Position numbers and translations under genes: made by a program
Shown here: positions 32,284 to 41,771 of the stretch, one piece after another
Numbering within the stretch: the first letter of the stretch is position 1
How the letters are laid out: each line of letters begins with the position of its first letter
Assembly (NCBI RefSeq): GCF_034064985.1
Contig: NZ_CP139249.1
Coordinates: forward strand, 3,814,889-3,878,888
Source of the DNA: Acinetobacter pittii
Lineage (GTDB): Bacteria; Pseudomonadota; Gammaproteobacteria; Pseudomonadales; Moraxellaceae
Length of the DNA: 64,000 nucleotides
Reading direction: 5' to 3'
The notes under the pieces: generated by a model
Databases searched by the model: none
Seen by the model: only the letters and a program-made list of their open reading frames with translations
Told to the model about the DNA's origin: nothing

Positions 32284-33354
32284 TTAACTATTTTTATCCC
32301 AGAACTTTCTGAAGTTTTTACTGATCTCGATGGTATAGCGTTTTGCCTTTTTCGAAATAGGTGTCAAGTTTATAAAACCGTGGGTTTGATCCGGATATTC
32401 TTCATAATGCATTTTGACGCCATTTTGTCTTAGCTTATAGCTATAAATTTTTGCTTCATCATGCAATACGTCATGACCAGCCGTAATCACAAAAGCTGGT
32501 GGATTCTTTTTCAAATTACCATAGGTTGGAGAAATAATTGGATCATCTAATTCTACATTATGCTGAGTTGCATAATATTGAGTGACATAATTAATATCGC
32601 TATCCGTCAAAACTAATCCTTCGTTATAAGCATAAAAAGAAGGATGTCGGCTTTTAAAATCAACTGTAGGATAAATGAGAAGCTGTGCTTGTGGAGCATA
32701 AGGTTTGTTTACTGATCGTTGAGCCACAACCGTACTGATATTGCCGCCTGCACTATCCCCTGCTACAGCAATACGATTTTTTAATATTTTTAGTTGTCTG
32801 CGATTTTGATATACCCAAGCTAATGCATCTTCACATGATTGGATTAAATGTTGAGGTGAGACCTCAGGTGCAAGTGGATAATCAATACTGAGTACTTGTA
32901 CTTTTGCATATTTTGCCAATATACGACAAACCTCATCATGAGTATCTAAACCACCTACAACGAACCCTCCCCCGTGATAGAAAACAATCAGAGGTAATTT
33001 TTTATTCGGTGACGGATGATAGTGTCTTGCGAAAACAGTTCCACTTTGAAGCGGCAAACGAATGTCTTCCACTGAATCAATTTCAGTTGATTTCTGGCGT
33101 ATAGCCAACATTTGTGTATCAAACTGCCGTCTAGACTCAATAGGATCTGAACCAATGAAACCAATACGTCCCTGTTTAATTTGTACGGCCATCATACATT
33201 TAGTGAATGAGTCGAGCTCTGGGTATTGGTAGGCATATCCAAGGATTTTGGCAAGTGATTCTTGAGCTAATCGAGGTAACTTATCAAGAGCTCGAGCAGC
33301 AGGCCCTTGGCCCTTATCTAGCAATGTTTGAATTTTTTGATTAAATGCTGTCAT
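32284..33354 (-). CDS. alpha/beta hydrolase, HSL-family esterase
   Basis: This 356-residue hydrolase of the hormone-sensitive-lipase group has the oxyanion motif HGGG (in VFYHGGGFVVGG), nucleophile elbow GDSAGG, and the catalytic Asp (AGHDVLHDE) and His (DQTHGF) near the C-terminus. It hydrolyses short-chain esters; the natural substrate is unknown. The start at 33354 (MTAFNQKIQ) has a GGAG site 6 bases before it, and the in-frame ATG 12 bases upstream overlaps that site. There is no signal peptide, so it is cytoplasmic. It is monocistronic; the 209 bp upstream is shared with a divergent lipoprotein gene. Confidence 0.9.
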   Translation of the reverse strand: MTAFNQKIQTLLDKGQGPAARALDKLPRLAQESLAKILGYAYQYPELDSFTKCMMAVQIKQGRIGFIGSDPIESRRQFDTQMLAIRQKSTEIDSVEDIRLPLQSGTVFARHYHPSPNKKLPLIVFYHGGGFVVGGLDTHDEVCRILAKYAKVQVLSIDYPLAPEVSPQHLIQSCEDALAWVYQNRRQLKILKNRIAVAGDSAGGNISTVVAQRSVNKPYAPQAQLLIYPTVDFKSRHPSFYAYNEGLVLTDSDINYVTQYYATQHNVELDDPIISPTYGNLKKNPPAFVITAGHDVLHDEAKIYSYKLRQNGVKMHYEEYPDQTHGFINLTPISKKAKRYTIEISKNFRKFWDKNS

Positions 33355-33563
33355 GCCTATCTCCATGAATTCCTCTTATCCTTCATATTTTCTACAGAAT
33401 TCTTTGTTGTTTGACTATATTCGCATACAACTCATGTAATCAAGATACAAAGGTAAAAACCAATCTACGCTAATCTGATTTATAGCAAATGTCATTAACA
33501 AATCTGTCGTTTAAAACAGGATTTTTTTGCCAATTATTGTTAACAGAAAAAGGAGATTGGGCT

Positions 33564-33890
33564 ATGTCAGCAAAACTAGTTGTTACTTTATTAGCAACCA
33601 GTCTTTTAACTGTAGGCTGTGTTGCTTATACAGATGACCCTTATTATCGCGGTGGTTATGGTTACCATGATCATGATGATGATCGTTATGACCGTAACGA
33701 TGGACGTCGATATAGTGATTGGGAGCGAAAACGTTGGGAAGAGCGTAAAAGAATATACGAACAACAACGTAAAGATGCTCGTGAACAGGACAAAAATCGT
33801 CGGGATTGGGAAAAAAGACATCGTGAATGGGAAAAAAAACGCTTAGAAGATCGTGATCATGACCACCGAAATTATCGTCATGATGACTAA
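33564..33890 (+). CDS. charged repetitive lipoprotein, hypothetical
   Basis: This 108-residue protein has a lipoprotein signal (MSAKLVVTLLATSLLTVGC, lipobox TVGC, Cys19). The mature part is extremely charged: a His/Asp/Arg/Tyr stretch (YRGGYGYHDHDDDRYDRNDG) and then Arg/Glu/Lys/Trp repeats (WERKRWEERKR, DWEKRHREWEKK) likely to form a long helix. I do not recognise a named family. The His/Asp clusters could bind metal, which is inference. The ATG at 33564 has AAGGAGA before it; an ATG 75 bases upstream gives no signal peptide. Confidence 0.75.
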   Translation: MSAKLVVTLLATSLLTVGCVAYTDDPYYRGGYGYHDHDDDRYDRNDGRRYSDWERKRWEERKRIYEQQRKDAREQDKNRRDWEKRHREWEKKRLEDRDHDHRNYRHDD

Positions 33891-33904
33891 TCTCATTACT
33901 ATAT

Positions 33905-33942
33905 AAAAAGCCCCAAAGAGATAAGTCTTTTGGGGCTTTTTT
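33905..33942 (+). terminator. terminator of charged lipoprotein gene
   Basis: AAAAAGCCCCAAA / TTTTGGGGCTTTTTT stem with T-run. Confidence 0.85.
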
Positions 33943-34056
33943 GAGAATTTTAAATTCTCTTAATTATAGAGTAATGAGTAGCAGCTCACTTCATACATAA
34001 ATCGGCATCTTAAATATATGACTCTATAATTTTTTAACTGTTCTTATCGCTAAGAA

Positions 34057-34287
34057 TTACTGAGCTGTCGCAGAACCTGAAACAGAACCAGAAGCACCAG
34101 CATCAACTTGACCTGGTTGTGCTTGACCAGAAACACCAGCGTCTACACCTACACCAGCTTGTACGCCAGATGGGCTAGCGCTAGTTTGAGCAGAACCTGA
34201 TGCGTTTAAGCCAGCTTCAGATGCACAACCAACAGCTGTAAAAGCAACACCAGCAAGTACTACAGAGATAAGACCTAATTTTTTCAT
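34057..34287 (-). CDS. small Gly/Ala/Ser-rich lipoprotein
   Basis: This 76-residue protein starts MKKLGLISVVLAGVAFTAVGC, with lipobox AVGC (Cys21). The mature part has low complexity (Ala, Gly, Ser, Gln, Val: SGSAQTSASPSG, VGVDAGVSGQAQPG), with no predicted fold. Probably an abundant small outer-membrane lipoprotein; function unknown. The ATG at 34287 begins a clear signal peptide; the frame extends 39 bases further upstream without one. It is a single gene. Confidence 0.75.
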   Translation of the reverse strand: MKKLGLISVVLAGVAFTAVGCASEAGLNASGSAQTSASPSGVQAGVGVDAGVSGQAQPGQVDAGASGSVSGSATAQ

Positions 34288-34679
34288 AATCGCTTTCCTT
34301 TCATTACGACAAACATTTAAATGCAAAGTTCATCTTCGCGCTGCCTATAATTCACAATTTTTTTTTCTGACGTGCGTATCATTGGTTGTCTTTTGTAGTA
34401 ATAGAAGTACAAATTGTGCAATTTTTTATTAAAATCTCTTCCTTAGCCTCACCTCTACCTTTTATATAGAAGCTACAACTTAAGCTTTTGTTTAATTTTA
34501 TCAATTTCTAATTTTTATCTTAGCCTTTTACTCTACTCAAAAATTTTCTCTTTATAGAAACGCTATATAAGGTGCGTAGAATGTTACAGAGACTTTTTAC
34601 TTAAAAATGCCTTATCTCATCGAAAAAAGCCGGGTATAGACCACGGCTTTTTTGAATTTTTTTAGCGCTTCATCTTAAA
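34288..34679. other. A+T-rich intergenic region
   Basis: This is 392 bp between two minus-strand genes. It should contain the promoter of the small lipoprotein gene (long T/A run near 34360) and the terminator of the MBL-fold gene at its right end. A short inverted repeat AAATTG-TG-CAATTT lies near 34411. I see no gene. Confidence 0.5.
34623..34653 (-). terminator. terminator of MBL-fold gene
   Basis: AAAAAAGCCG / CGGCTTTTTT with an 11-base loop, 27 bp past the stop. Confidence 0.8.
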
Positions 34680-35546
34680 TTATGGCCATTGCATCTCGCC
34701 TTTTACAACTTTTGCGCCTAGCTCTAGACTATCCACACTCTTTAATGTTGGATATTGTTTCTGCATGAGCTGACTTAGCTCACCCGCATTTTTACTTACT
34801 TTGACCGCTTTCTCATAGCTCTTGAGATAGTCGATAGAAAAGTTAACCGCATCTAAACCTTGTGGAGCTCCCTCAACCATATGAGCTGGAACAACTGTTT
34901 GAGGCTGCAGTGCTTTAATATTTTCTAAAGTTTGAATCACTTCATTGCGGTCTTTAACTTTTGGTGTATCCGCCATCCATAAATGAATACCTGAAGAGAC
35001 AGGAATACCACCTACTACTGCTTTAGAAGAAGGAATCCATAAATAAGTGAGTTCTTTCTTACCTTTAATCTCGATCAACTCATTTTCTAACTTTAAAGTT
35101 TTAGCAGTATAAGCTTGAGGCACAATAATTTGACTAGGCGCATTTGCACCCATTTGTGGACCCCAATATTTCACTTTAAGCGCTTGAGTATCTTGGATAT
35201 GTTTAACAGTTTCTGGCGTTGCGATGATTTGTACATTTGGGAAGTATTGTTTAAATACATCTAAGCCAAAATAATAGTCCGGATCACCATAACTTACGAA
35301 AATTGTCTTTAATGTTTTACCACTATCCAAAATATCCGCAGCAATACGTAATGCTTCAGATTTTGAGAATTGCGCATTCACCAACAGAACTTCTTTATCG
35401 CCTTCAATTAAAGTAGAAGTCACACCAAAATGTTCGGGTTTAGCCAAGAAACTTTGGATTTTCAAATCTTGCGCAAAAGCTGAGGAAGTTACTGTTAAAG
35501 CAGTAGCAGTTGCTAGGACTGAAGCAGTTAATTTAAAAAATTTCAT
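34680..35546 (-). CDS. exported MBL-fold protein with degenerate metal site
   Basis: This 288-residue protein has a signal peptide (MKFFKLTASVLATATALTVTSSAFA). The metallo-beta-lactamase fold is visible from TLIEGDKEVLLVNAQFS, GKTLKTIFVSYGDPDYYFGLDVF and VVPAHM. The zinc motif HxHxDH is changed to YxDxDY (SYGDPDYYFG, residues 85-94), so normal di-zinc hydrolase chemistry is unlikely; His in PAHM remains. It probably acts in the periplasm, function unknown. It is divergent from a LysR gene with 95-107 bp between the starts, suggesting control by that regulator. Confidence 0.82.
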   Translation of the reverse strand: MKFFKLTASVLATATALTVTSSAFAQDLKIQSFLAKPEHFGVTSTLIEGDKEVLLVNAQFSKSEALRIAADILDSGKTLKTIFVSYGDPDYYFGLDVFKQYFPNVQIIATPETVKHIQDTQALKVKYWGPQMGANAPSQIIVPQAYTAKTLKLENELIEIKGKKELTYLWIPSSKAVVGGIPVSSGIHLWMADTPKVKDRNEVIQTLENIKALQPQTVVPAHMVEGAPQGLDAVNFSIDYLKSYEKAVKVSKNAGELSQLMQKQYPTLKSVDSLELGAKVVKGEMQWP

Positions 35547-35653
35547 TATGTATTCTCCAAATTCATGAGAAATACTTTAAATTGCAATTCTTGTAAGGTA
35601 AATGCACTAAATTAAGATAAACTGTTGCATATATTGTAATAATGATAAAGCAT

Positions 35654-36547
35654 ATGGACACATTAAAAGCCATACAAGTCTTTGTTTCTATTGCTCAACA
35701 TGGCAATTTAACCAAAGCCGCAGAACACCTAAATTATTCCCGTGCGATGGTTTCTCGCTATCTTGAGCACCTAGAGCACACATTCTCAACTCGACTATTT
35801 CAAAGAAATACCCGAAAAATATCTCTCACTCCAGCGGGTGAAAAAGCCCTCCTCTACTGCGAGAATATTTTACAACAACAGCAACTTTTACAAGAATTAG
35901 CCGCACCCGAACAACATAACGGTACGATTCGCTTTACCTGTGGTTTATTTTTATTTCAATTAGGGGTTGGGGAATGTATTCGCCAATTTAAACAGCAACA
36001 TCCACATATTCAATTTGATGTATATCTGACCGAAAATACAATGGACTTAATTGATGCACAGGTCGATTTAGCCTTACGTATAACGCAAAAAGTTGCAGAT
36101 GGATTAATTGCACGACCTGTTTGTCAAATCGAGTCTGTTTTCTGTGCTCATCCTGATTATTTAAAACAGCACAGTCCCCTCTCCCATCCAAGACAACTGA
36201 TTCAACATGAATGTTTAGCTCACCATAGCCAACATCAATTTTGGACTCTTTTTGATAATGAACAGCAGCCTCAAAACTATCCTTTGAACGTTACCTTTAA
36301 AAGTAATGATGTAAATGCTGTTTATGACATGTGTATACATGCTCAAGGGGTAGCGATGCTACCTACTTTATTAGTTAAAAAAGATTTAAAAGAAAAACGA
36401 TTAGTTCCTTTATTTAAAAACTTTTCAGCTCCTGAATTAAGTTTGTCGGTGGTATATGCTTCAAGGCAACATTTACCCAAAATAACGCAAGAATTTATTG
36501 CTTTTATGATCGAAAATTTAAATTTTTACTTAAAACCGCAAAATTAA
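35654..36547 (+). CDS. LysR-family transcriptional regulator
   Basis: This LysR-type regulator is about 297 residues. The N-terminal winged helix-turn-helix (about 1-60: MDTLKAIQVFVSIAQHGNLTKAAEHLNYSRAMVSRYLEHLE) is followed by a substrate-binding domain of the CrgA/DsdC group. An ATG 12 bases upstream (35642) is also possible. Divergent placement with the MBL-fold gene is the classic LysR arrangement, so that gene is the probable target. The intergenic part around 35590-35640 is A+T-rich; I do not see a clear T-N11-A box. The inducer is unknown. Confidence 0.88.
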   Translation: MDTLKAIQVFVSIAQHGNLTKAAEHLNYSRAMVSRYLEHLEHTFSTRLFQRNTRKISLTPAGEKALLYCENILQQQQLLQELAAPEQHNGTIRFTCGLFLFQLGVGECIRQFKQQHPHIQFDVYLTENTMDLIDAQVDLALRITQKVADGLIARPVCQIESVFCAHPDYLKQHSPLSHPRQLIQHECLAHHSQHQFWTLFDNEQQPQNYPLNVTFKSNDVNAVYDMCIHAQGVAMLPTLLVKKDLKEKRLVPLFKNFSAPELSLSVVYASRQHLPKITQEFIAFMIENLNFYLKPQN

Positions 36548-36569
36548 AAGTTTTAAATTGCCGTGTACG

Positions 36570-36594
36570 CTTGAATTTTTAGGCAATGCCCATA
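36570..36594 (+). promoter_or_regulatory. sigma-32 (heat-shock) type promoter of grpE
   Basis: CTTGAAT (36570-36576), a 12-bp gap and GCCCATAC (36588-36595 region) match the RpoH consensus CTTGAA / CCCCATNT well. It lies about 115 bp upstream of the grpE start. Confidence 0.6.
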
Positions 36595-36709
36595 CTTCAT
36601 CCCTATTAATGAATTACAGCATATGCATGGCAGTTCAGGTTTTACCCAGTAAATGCTGATGCCAAAAGGACTGTACATGTTTAAAAACCCATTTAAACGG
36701 AGATCATCA

Positions 36710-37264
36710 ATGGCTAATGAGCAAAATGAGCAAGCTCAAGACATTCAACACGAGCAAGCAGAGCAATCTAATGAGCAAACTCAGGCTGAAGGTGTAGAGC
36801 AAGCAAACGACGTTACCGTTGAATCTTTACAAGCGCAAATCACCAAATTAGAAGAAAGCCTAAAACTTGAAAAAGCACGTACTGCGAATGCAGTTTACGA
36901 AGCACAAAAAAGTGTAGAGCGTATTCAACGTGAGTCTGACAAGCATAAAGAGACTGTGCTTGAAAAATTTGCAAAAGAATTACTAGATTCTGTTGATAAT
37001 TTAGAGCGTGCAATTCAAGCAGCTGGCGATGAAGAAACACCAGTACTTGAAGGTATTAAACTAACCTTGAAGTCGCTGTTAACCACACTTGAAAAATTTG
37101 GTGTTGTAGAAGCTGATACAAAAAATGGCTTCAATGCGGATTTACATCAAGCTGTAGGTATTGACCCAAATGCTAAAGCGAATGAAATCGGTAGCGTTTT
37201 ACAAAAGGGCTATACATTAAATGGTCGCTTATTGCGCCCTGCTATGGTTATGGTGGGTCAATAA
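36710..37264 (+). CDS. grpE: nucleotide exchange factor GrpE
   Basis: This 184-residue GrpE has a Gln/Glu-rich N-terminal tail, a long helix (about 45-105) for dimerisation, and a C-terminal beta domain with the signature around [13 protein letters not shown] and [17 protein letters not shown]. It releases ADP from DnaK. The ATG at 36710 has GGAG 7 bases before it; longer in-frame starts at 36653 and 36677 add sequence that is not family-like. It is followed by dnaK after 118 bp; dnaJ is not in the window. Confidence 0.95.
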   Translation: MANEQNEQAQDIQHEQAEQSNEQTQAEGVEQANDVTVESLQAQITKLEESLKLEKARTANAVYEAQKSVERIQRESDKHKETVLEKFAKELLDSVDNLERAIQAAGDEETPVLEGIKLTLKSLLTTLEKFGVVEADTKNGFNADLHQAVGIDPNAKANEIGSVLQKGYTLNGRLLRPAMVMVGQ

Positions 37265-37305
37265 ATAATTTTTTGAGAGTTTTTAGATTTTTTTTCGCTA
37301 AAACG

Positions 37306-37333
37306 CTTGAAAAAAATAGATTCACTCTCATAT
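37306..37333 (+). promoter_or_regulatory. sigma-32 (heat-shock) type promoter of dnaK
   Basis: CTTGAAA (37306-37312), a 14-bp gap and CTCATAT (37327-37333) fit the RpoH consensus with one mismatch in the -10. It lies 50 bp before the dnaK start, so dnaK has its own heat-shock start besides any read-through from grpE. Confidence 0.65.
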
Positions 37334-37382
37334 CGGATAACAAGCAAAAACATTGCAAAAGAATTTTTGAGGAAAACGTCAC

Positions 37383-39323
37383 ATGGCAAAAATTATTGGT
37401 ATTGACTTAGGTACTACCAACTCATGCGTTGCTGTACTTGAAGGCGATAAAGTAAAAGTAATCGAAAACGCTGAAGGCGCACGTACAACTCCATCGATCA
37501 TTGCTTATAAAGATGGCGAGATCTTAGTAGGTCAAAGTGCTAAGCGTCAGGCAGTAACTAACCCGAAAAATACATTATTCGCTATCAAGCGTTTAATTGG
37601 TCGTCGTTATGAAGATCAAGCGGTACAAAAAGATATCGGTCTTGTACCTTATAAAATCATCAAAGCAGACAATGGCGATGCTTGGGTTGAAGTAAACGAT
37701 AAAAAATTAGCGCCTCAACAGGTTTCTGCTGAAATCTTGAAAAAGATGAAGAAAACTGCAGAAGACTATTTAGGTGAAACAGTTACTGAAGCAGTTATTA
37801 CTGTTCCTGCTTACTTTAACGATGCTCAACGTCAAGCAACTAAAGATGCGGGTAAAATCGCTGGTTTAGACGTTAAACGTATTATTAACGAACCAACTGC
37901 TGCTGCACTTGCGTTCGGTATGGACAAAAAAGAAGGCGACCGTAAAGTTGCAGTTTACGACTTAGGTGGTGGTACTTTTGACGTATCAATCATTGAAATC
38001 GCAGACCTTGATGGCGACCAACAAATCGAAGTGTTATCAACAAACGGTGATACTTTCCTTGGTGGTGAAGACTTTGATAACGCATTAATTGAATTCTTAG
38101 TTGAAGAATTTAAGAAAGAACAAAGTGTGAACTTGAAAAATGATCCACTTGCGTTACAACGTTTGAAAGAAGCTGCTGAAAAAGCAAAAATCGAGCTTTC
38201 TTCATCTAACGCAACTGAAATCAACCTTCCATACATCACAGCTGATGCAACTGGTCCTAAACACTTAGTGATCAATGTAACACGTGCAAAACTTGAAGGT
38301 TTAGTTGCTGATTTGGTTGCTCGTACAATTGAGCCTTGTAAAATCGCACTTAAAGATGCTGGTCTTTCGACTTCTGACATCTCTGATGTGATCTTGGTTG
38401 GTGGTCAGTCTCGTATGCCACTTGTACAACAAAAAGTACAAGAATTCTTTGGTAAAGAGCCACGTAAAGACGTGAACCCTGATGAAGCAGTTGCAATCGG
38501 TGCTGCGATTCAAGGTGCTGTATTGTCTGGTGACAAAACTGACGTTCTTTTATTAGACGTAACACCATTAACTTTAGGTATTGAGACAATGGGTGGTGTA
38601 TTAACACCAATCATTGAGAAAAACACGACGATTCCTGCGAAGAAATCACAAGTGTTCTCTACTGCTGCTGACAACCAGCCTGCTGTAGACATTTCTGTTT
38701 ACCAAGGTGAACGTAAGATGGCTCAACAAAACAAATTGTTGGGTAACTTCCAATTAGGTGACATCCCACCTGCTCCACGTGGTGTGCCACAAATTGAAGT
38801 ATCTTTCGACATCAACGCTGATGGTATCTTGAAAGTATCTGCTAAAGATAAGAGCACTGGTAAAGAGCAATCGATCCAGATTAAAGCGAACTCAGGTTTG
38901 TCTGATGCTGAAATCGAAGCAATGATTAAAGATGCTGAAGCGAATGCTGAAGAAGATCGTAAGTTTGAAGAACTTGCAAAAGCTCGTAACGAAGCTGATG
39001 CATTAATTTCAAGCTCGAATAAAGCAGTTAAAGATCTTGGTGATAAAGTTACTGAAGATGAAAAAACTGCTGTGAGCACTGCAGTTTCTGAACTTGAAGC
39101 AGCAACTAAAGAAAACGATGTTGAAGATATCAAAGCGAAAACTGAAGCTTTACAAAACATCTTGATGCCTATCACTCAACGTGCTTATGAACAAGCACAA
39201 CAAGCTGGTGGCGCTGAAGGCTTTGATCCAAATGCATTCCAAGGTGGAGATGCGGGTCAACAAAAAGCAGATGATGGCGTTGTAGATGCTGAATTTACTG
39301 AAGTTAAAGATGACAAAAAATAA
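37383..39323 (+). CDS. dnaK: Hsp70 chaperone DnaK
   Basis: This 646-residue Hsp70 has an N-terminal ATPase domain (about 1-385) with [10 protein letters not shown] (4-13), [22 protein letters not shown] and the phosphate loop [13 protein letters not shown] (about 190-202). The interdomain linker [15 protein letters not shown] is followed by the substrate domain and lid, and a disordered acidic tail ([14 protein letters not shown]). With GrpE (next gene upstream) and DnaJ (not here) it folds nascent and heat-damaged proteins. A GAGGAAAA ribosome site precedes the ATG, and a strong terminator follows. Confidence 0.98.
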   Translation: MAKIIGIDLGTTNSCVAVLEGDKVKVIENAEGARTTPSIIAYKDGEILVGQSAKRQAVTNPKNTLFAIKRLIGRRYEDQAVQKDIGLVPYKIIKADNGDAWVEVNDKKLAPQQVSAEILKKMKKTAEDYLGETVTEAVITVPAYFNDAQRQATKDAGKIAGLDVKRIINEPTAAALAFGMDKKEGDRKVAVYDLGGGTFDVSIIEIADLDGDQQIEVLSTNGDTFLGGEDFDNALIEFLVEEFKKEQSVNLKNDPLALQRLKEAAEKAKIELSSSNATEINLPYITADATGPKHLVINVTRAKLEGLVADLVARTIEPCKIALKDAGLSTSDISDVILVGGQSRMPLVQQKVQEFFGKEPRKDVNPDEAVAIGAAIQGAVLSGDKTDVLLLDVTPLTLGIETMGGVLTPIIEKNTTIPAKKSQVFSTAADNQPAVDISVYQGERKMAQQNKLLGNFQLGDIPPAPRGVPQIEVSFDINADGILKVSAKDKSTGKEQSIQIKANSGLSDAEIEAMIKDAEANAEEDRKFEELAKARNEADALISSSNKAVKDLGDKVTEDEKTAVSTAVSELEAATKENDVEDIKAKTEALQNILMPITQRAYEQAQQAGGAEGFDPNAFQGGDAGQQKADDGVVDAEFTEVKDDKK

Positions 39324-39651
39324 TTTGTTTCTTTAATAAAAAACCGTGCTTAGGCGCGGTTTTTTATTAGTTACAAAAAATAACAATACATTTTTCAGTA
39401 TATTTTTAAATTATTTAATGTCAAAAAGATCAATCATAAAAAATAAGTTATTAATTTTAATTAAGATTTTTTTATTAAAAAACCACTGTTATTTATTACA
39501 TTAATTATTCCATTATTGCCAAGTCTAAAAACTTCTTTTGTAATTTTTTTATCAAGATCACACACCTTACTAATCTATTGAAGTTTTTATCATTTTGACG
39601 AATTAAATTAACTAGCTAACAATAAGATTTATTTATATTTTTTATTTTGCC
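39324..39651. other. intergenic region before first metzincin gene
   Basis: This is 328 bp with the dnaK terminator at the left; the rest is very A+T-rich (about 80 per cent by eye) with no open frame. It should hold the promoter of the protease-like gene. Confidence 0.5.
39338..39365 (+). terminator. terminator of dnaK
   Basis: AAAAAACCGTGC / GCGCGGTTTTTT stem with one G-T pair and a T-run, 14 bp after the stop. Confidence 0.87.
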
Positions 39652-40557
39652 ATGAAAAAATTTCTATGGTGGGGATTGAGCTTATGCTTATGCATGGGCT
39701 TACAAACAATGCTGTTTGCTCAAAGCAACCTTTCAATCAGCTCATCTCAAAAACCTTTAAAATATCGAATTGCCTTTATTGACCCGCGGTTTCAAATCAC
39801 CAAAGAACAATTTATTGAGGTAAGCCAACAAGCGGCTGAAATCTGGCAAAAAGAGACTGGGAAAACCTATTTTATTTACGATTCACAGGCTCAACTGTCA
39901 ATTAACTTAATTTATGATGACCATCAAATGTTTAAAGATGAGCAACAAAAAAATTTGGATGCACTTTTGCAAAAGCAGAAAGCTTGGCGCATTAAAAATG
40001 AAGAAATTGTTCTAAACAAACAGCAAGTTGCTCAACTATCAAGTGATTTAAACAAGAAAAAGGTCAGTCTAAAAGTTGAGTTTGAACAATATCAACAAGA
40101 CGTAATACGCTTTAATCAAAGAGAACATCAGTACGCTCATGCCGATAATTTAAAAGAACGGCAAAAACAACTAGAGCAAAAATCGGAATATATAAAAAGT
40201 GAAACAAACGATTTAAATTTTAAAATCCAAATACTTAATATAAAAATCAAAGAATTAAATCAAGAGCAAAGTGATTTAGCCGCTTTAAAAACACAATTTA
40301 AACTAGAGCAAAAAACCAATATTCAACCCTTCCATAAAGGCTTATTTAGCCAAAACCAAATTCAGATTTATGGTTACGCCTCATTAAATGATTTACGTTT
40401 GACCCTTGCTCACGAACTTGGCCATGCTTTAGGCCTAAAACATACTACTGATCCTAAATCCTTAATGTACCCCTACTTAAAAGAGCAAGACATTCATAAT
40501 TTTAAATTAACAAATTCTGATTTAGATTTATTAGGTTCAATTTACAGGTCTAATTAA
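39652..40557 (+). CDS. secreted metzincin-like (matrixin/M10) metalloprotease 1
   Basis: This 301-residue exported protein has a signal peptide to about residue 23 (LQTMLFA). The matrixin-type N-terminal part is YRIAFIDPRFQITKEQFIEVSQQAAEIWQ. A long Gln/Lys/Glu-rich coiled coil (about 97-222) follows, and then the zinc site HELGHALGLKH (254-264: His254, Glu255, His258, His264). A Met-turn (SLMYP, about 270-274) completes the metzincin fold. The coiled coil is inserted between the two halves of the catalytic domain, which is unusual. A paralogue follows 197 bp downstream. Substrate unknown. Confidence 0.85.
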   Translation: MKKFLWWGLSLCLCMGLQTMLFAQSNLSISSSQKPLKYRIAFIDPRFQITKEQFIEVSQQAAEIWQKETGKTYFIYDSQAQLSINLIYDDHQMFKDEQQKNLDALLQKQKAWRIKNEEIVLNKQQVAQLSSDLNKKKVSLKVEFEQYQQDVIRFNQREHQYAHADNLKERQKQLEQKSEYIKSETNDLNFKIQILNIKIKELNQEQSDLAALKTQFKLEQKTNIQPFHKGLFSQNQIQIYGYASLNDLRLTLAHELGHALGLKHTTDPKSLMYPYLKEQDIHNFKLTNSDLDLLGSIYRSN

Positions 40558-40754
40558 GAAAATAATTAAAGTTAAATGATTAAAAAAACTAAATAAAACT
40601 AAATATATTAAATTTTTTCTAAAAAACTATTTGGCATTTGGTAAAAAATAATGAGACTAAAGTCTCATTTATTTGCCCAAATTGTACGTTTTTTGATTGA
40701 TTTTTCATTTTATATTCTTATAATACGTTTTTTTTCAAATCTCCCCCTTCGATT

Positions 40755-41660
40755 ATGCGTTTAACATCTTTGTTATTAGGCGTAGCCTTCGCTTTTTCTA
40801 ATTTTCAGGCTAATGCTAATCTTGCTACCCCAGCTCATACTCAAATCCAGCAAAAAGCAGGTCAACATTTGACTTATAAAATTGCTGAAGTTGATCCACG
40901 TTTTGGTTTAAGCCAAGATCAATTAATTGAGATTAGTCAACAAGCTGCGGACATTTGGAAGCAAGGTACTGGTCAGGATTATTTTACTTATGATCCAAAT
41001 GCAAAGTTAGAAATTCGTTTAGTTTACGATAATAGCCAAAGTCGTTCTGAACAGCGTCAAAAAATCGCGGCACAGTTCCAACAAGAACAGCAACGTGTAA
41101 TTGATGAACAGCAACAAATTAAGCAATTGAAGCAAACCCTTGGTCAAACTCAGTCTGAGCTTGAAAATAAGAAGCAGATTTTGAATGGCAAATTGAAAAA
41201 TCTTGACCAGCAAATGATGCAACTTAACCAAGGCAAATTAGCACCTGAATATAATGCTAAATCTCTGGCTAAAACTCAGAAAGATTTGCAAAAACAAACT
41301 GTTGCTTTAAAGAAAGAAATTGCTGCATATAATCAGCAAGCTAAAGACTTAAATGTAAAAGTTACTCATTTTAATCAGATTAATAATGAGTTTAATAATT
41401 CATTAAACCAATTTAAGCAAAATGCTCAAGCGGATGTCTTTAAGAAAGGTATCTATAACGGCAAACAAATTGTGATTTATGAGTTTAAGTCTATTGATGA
41501 TTTACGCTTAACGATTGCTCATGAGTTAGGTCATGCGCTTGGCTTAAAACACAGTGATCAACCAAATGCATTAATGTACTCAGTACGTAAAGATGGTGAT
41601 AAAAAAATCACTGGACTTACGGATGCTGATCGTGATCTATTAAGTGCTTTACCTCAATAA
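40755..41660 (+). CDS. secreted metzincin-like (matrixin/M10) metalloprotease 2
   Basis: This 301-residue paralogue of the preceding protein has the same length and layout: signal peptide (to about ANA, residue 21), TYKIAEVDPRFGLSQDQLIEISQQAADIWKQGTG, and a Gln/Lys-rich coiled coil (about 96-225). The zinc site HELGHALGLKH (256-266) and Met-turn ALMYS follow. All zinc ligands and the catalytic Glu are present. Lower A+T in this copy and different coiled-coil sequences point to an old duplication. The separate 197-bp upstream region is A+T-rich, so each copy probably has its own promoter. Target unknown; a secreted or periplasmic peptidase is the best reading. Confidence 0.85.
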   Translation: MRLTSLLLGVAFAFSNFQANANLATPAHTQIQQKAGQHLTYKIAEVDPRFGLSQDQLIEISQQAADIWKQGTGQDYFTYDPNAKLEIRLVYDNSQSRSEQRQKIAAQFQQEQQRVIDEQQQIKQLKQTLGQTQSELENKKQILNGKLKNLDQQMMQLNQGKLAPEYNAKSLAKTQKDLQKQTVALKKEIAAYNQQAKDLNVKVTHFNQINNEFNNSLNQFKQNAQADVFKKGIYNGKQIVIYEFKSIDDLRLTIAHELGHALGLKHSDQPNALMYSVRKDGDKKITGLTDADRDLLSALPQ

Positions 41661-41678
41661 TTAAAGGCTTGATTAAAT

Positions 41679-41706
41679 GATGTATCTATTTCTGGATAGA
41701 TACATC
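41679..41706. repeat. inverted repeat after second metzincin gene
   Basis: GATGTATCTA and TAGATACATC form a perfect 10-bp stem with an 8-base loop and no T-run. It may be a weak terminator of the upstream gene or an operator for the downstream one. Confidence 0.5.
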
Positions 41707-41771
41707 GAAATTGGTATCAAAGTCATGTTATTGTGGTCATAAGAGCTAACGAAAATAGAATGGAGATCAAG

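Noticed and set aside
37955..39175. Long minus-strand open frames opposite dnaK
   Set aside because: Codon bias of dnaK leaves the opposite strand open; no start signals or family features.
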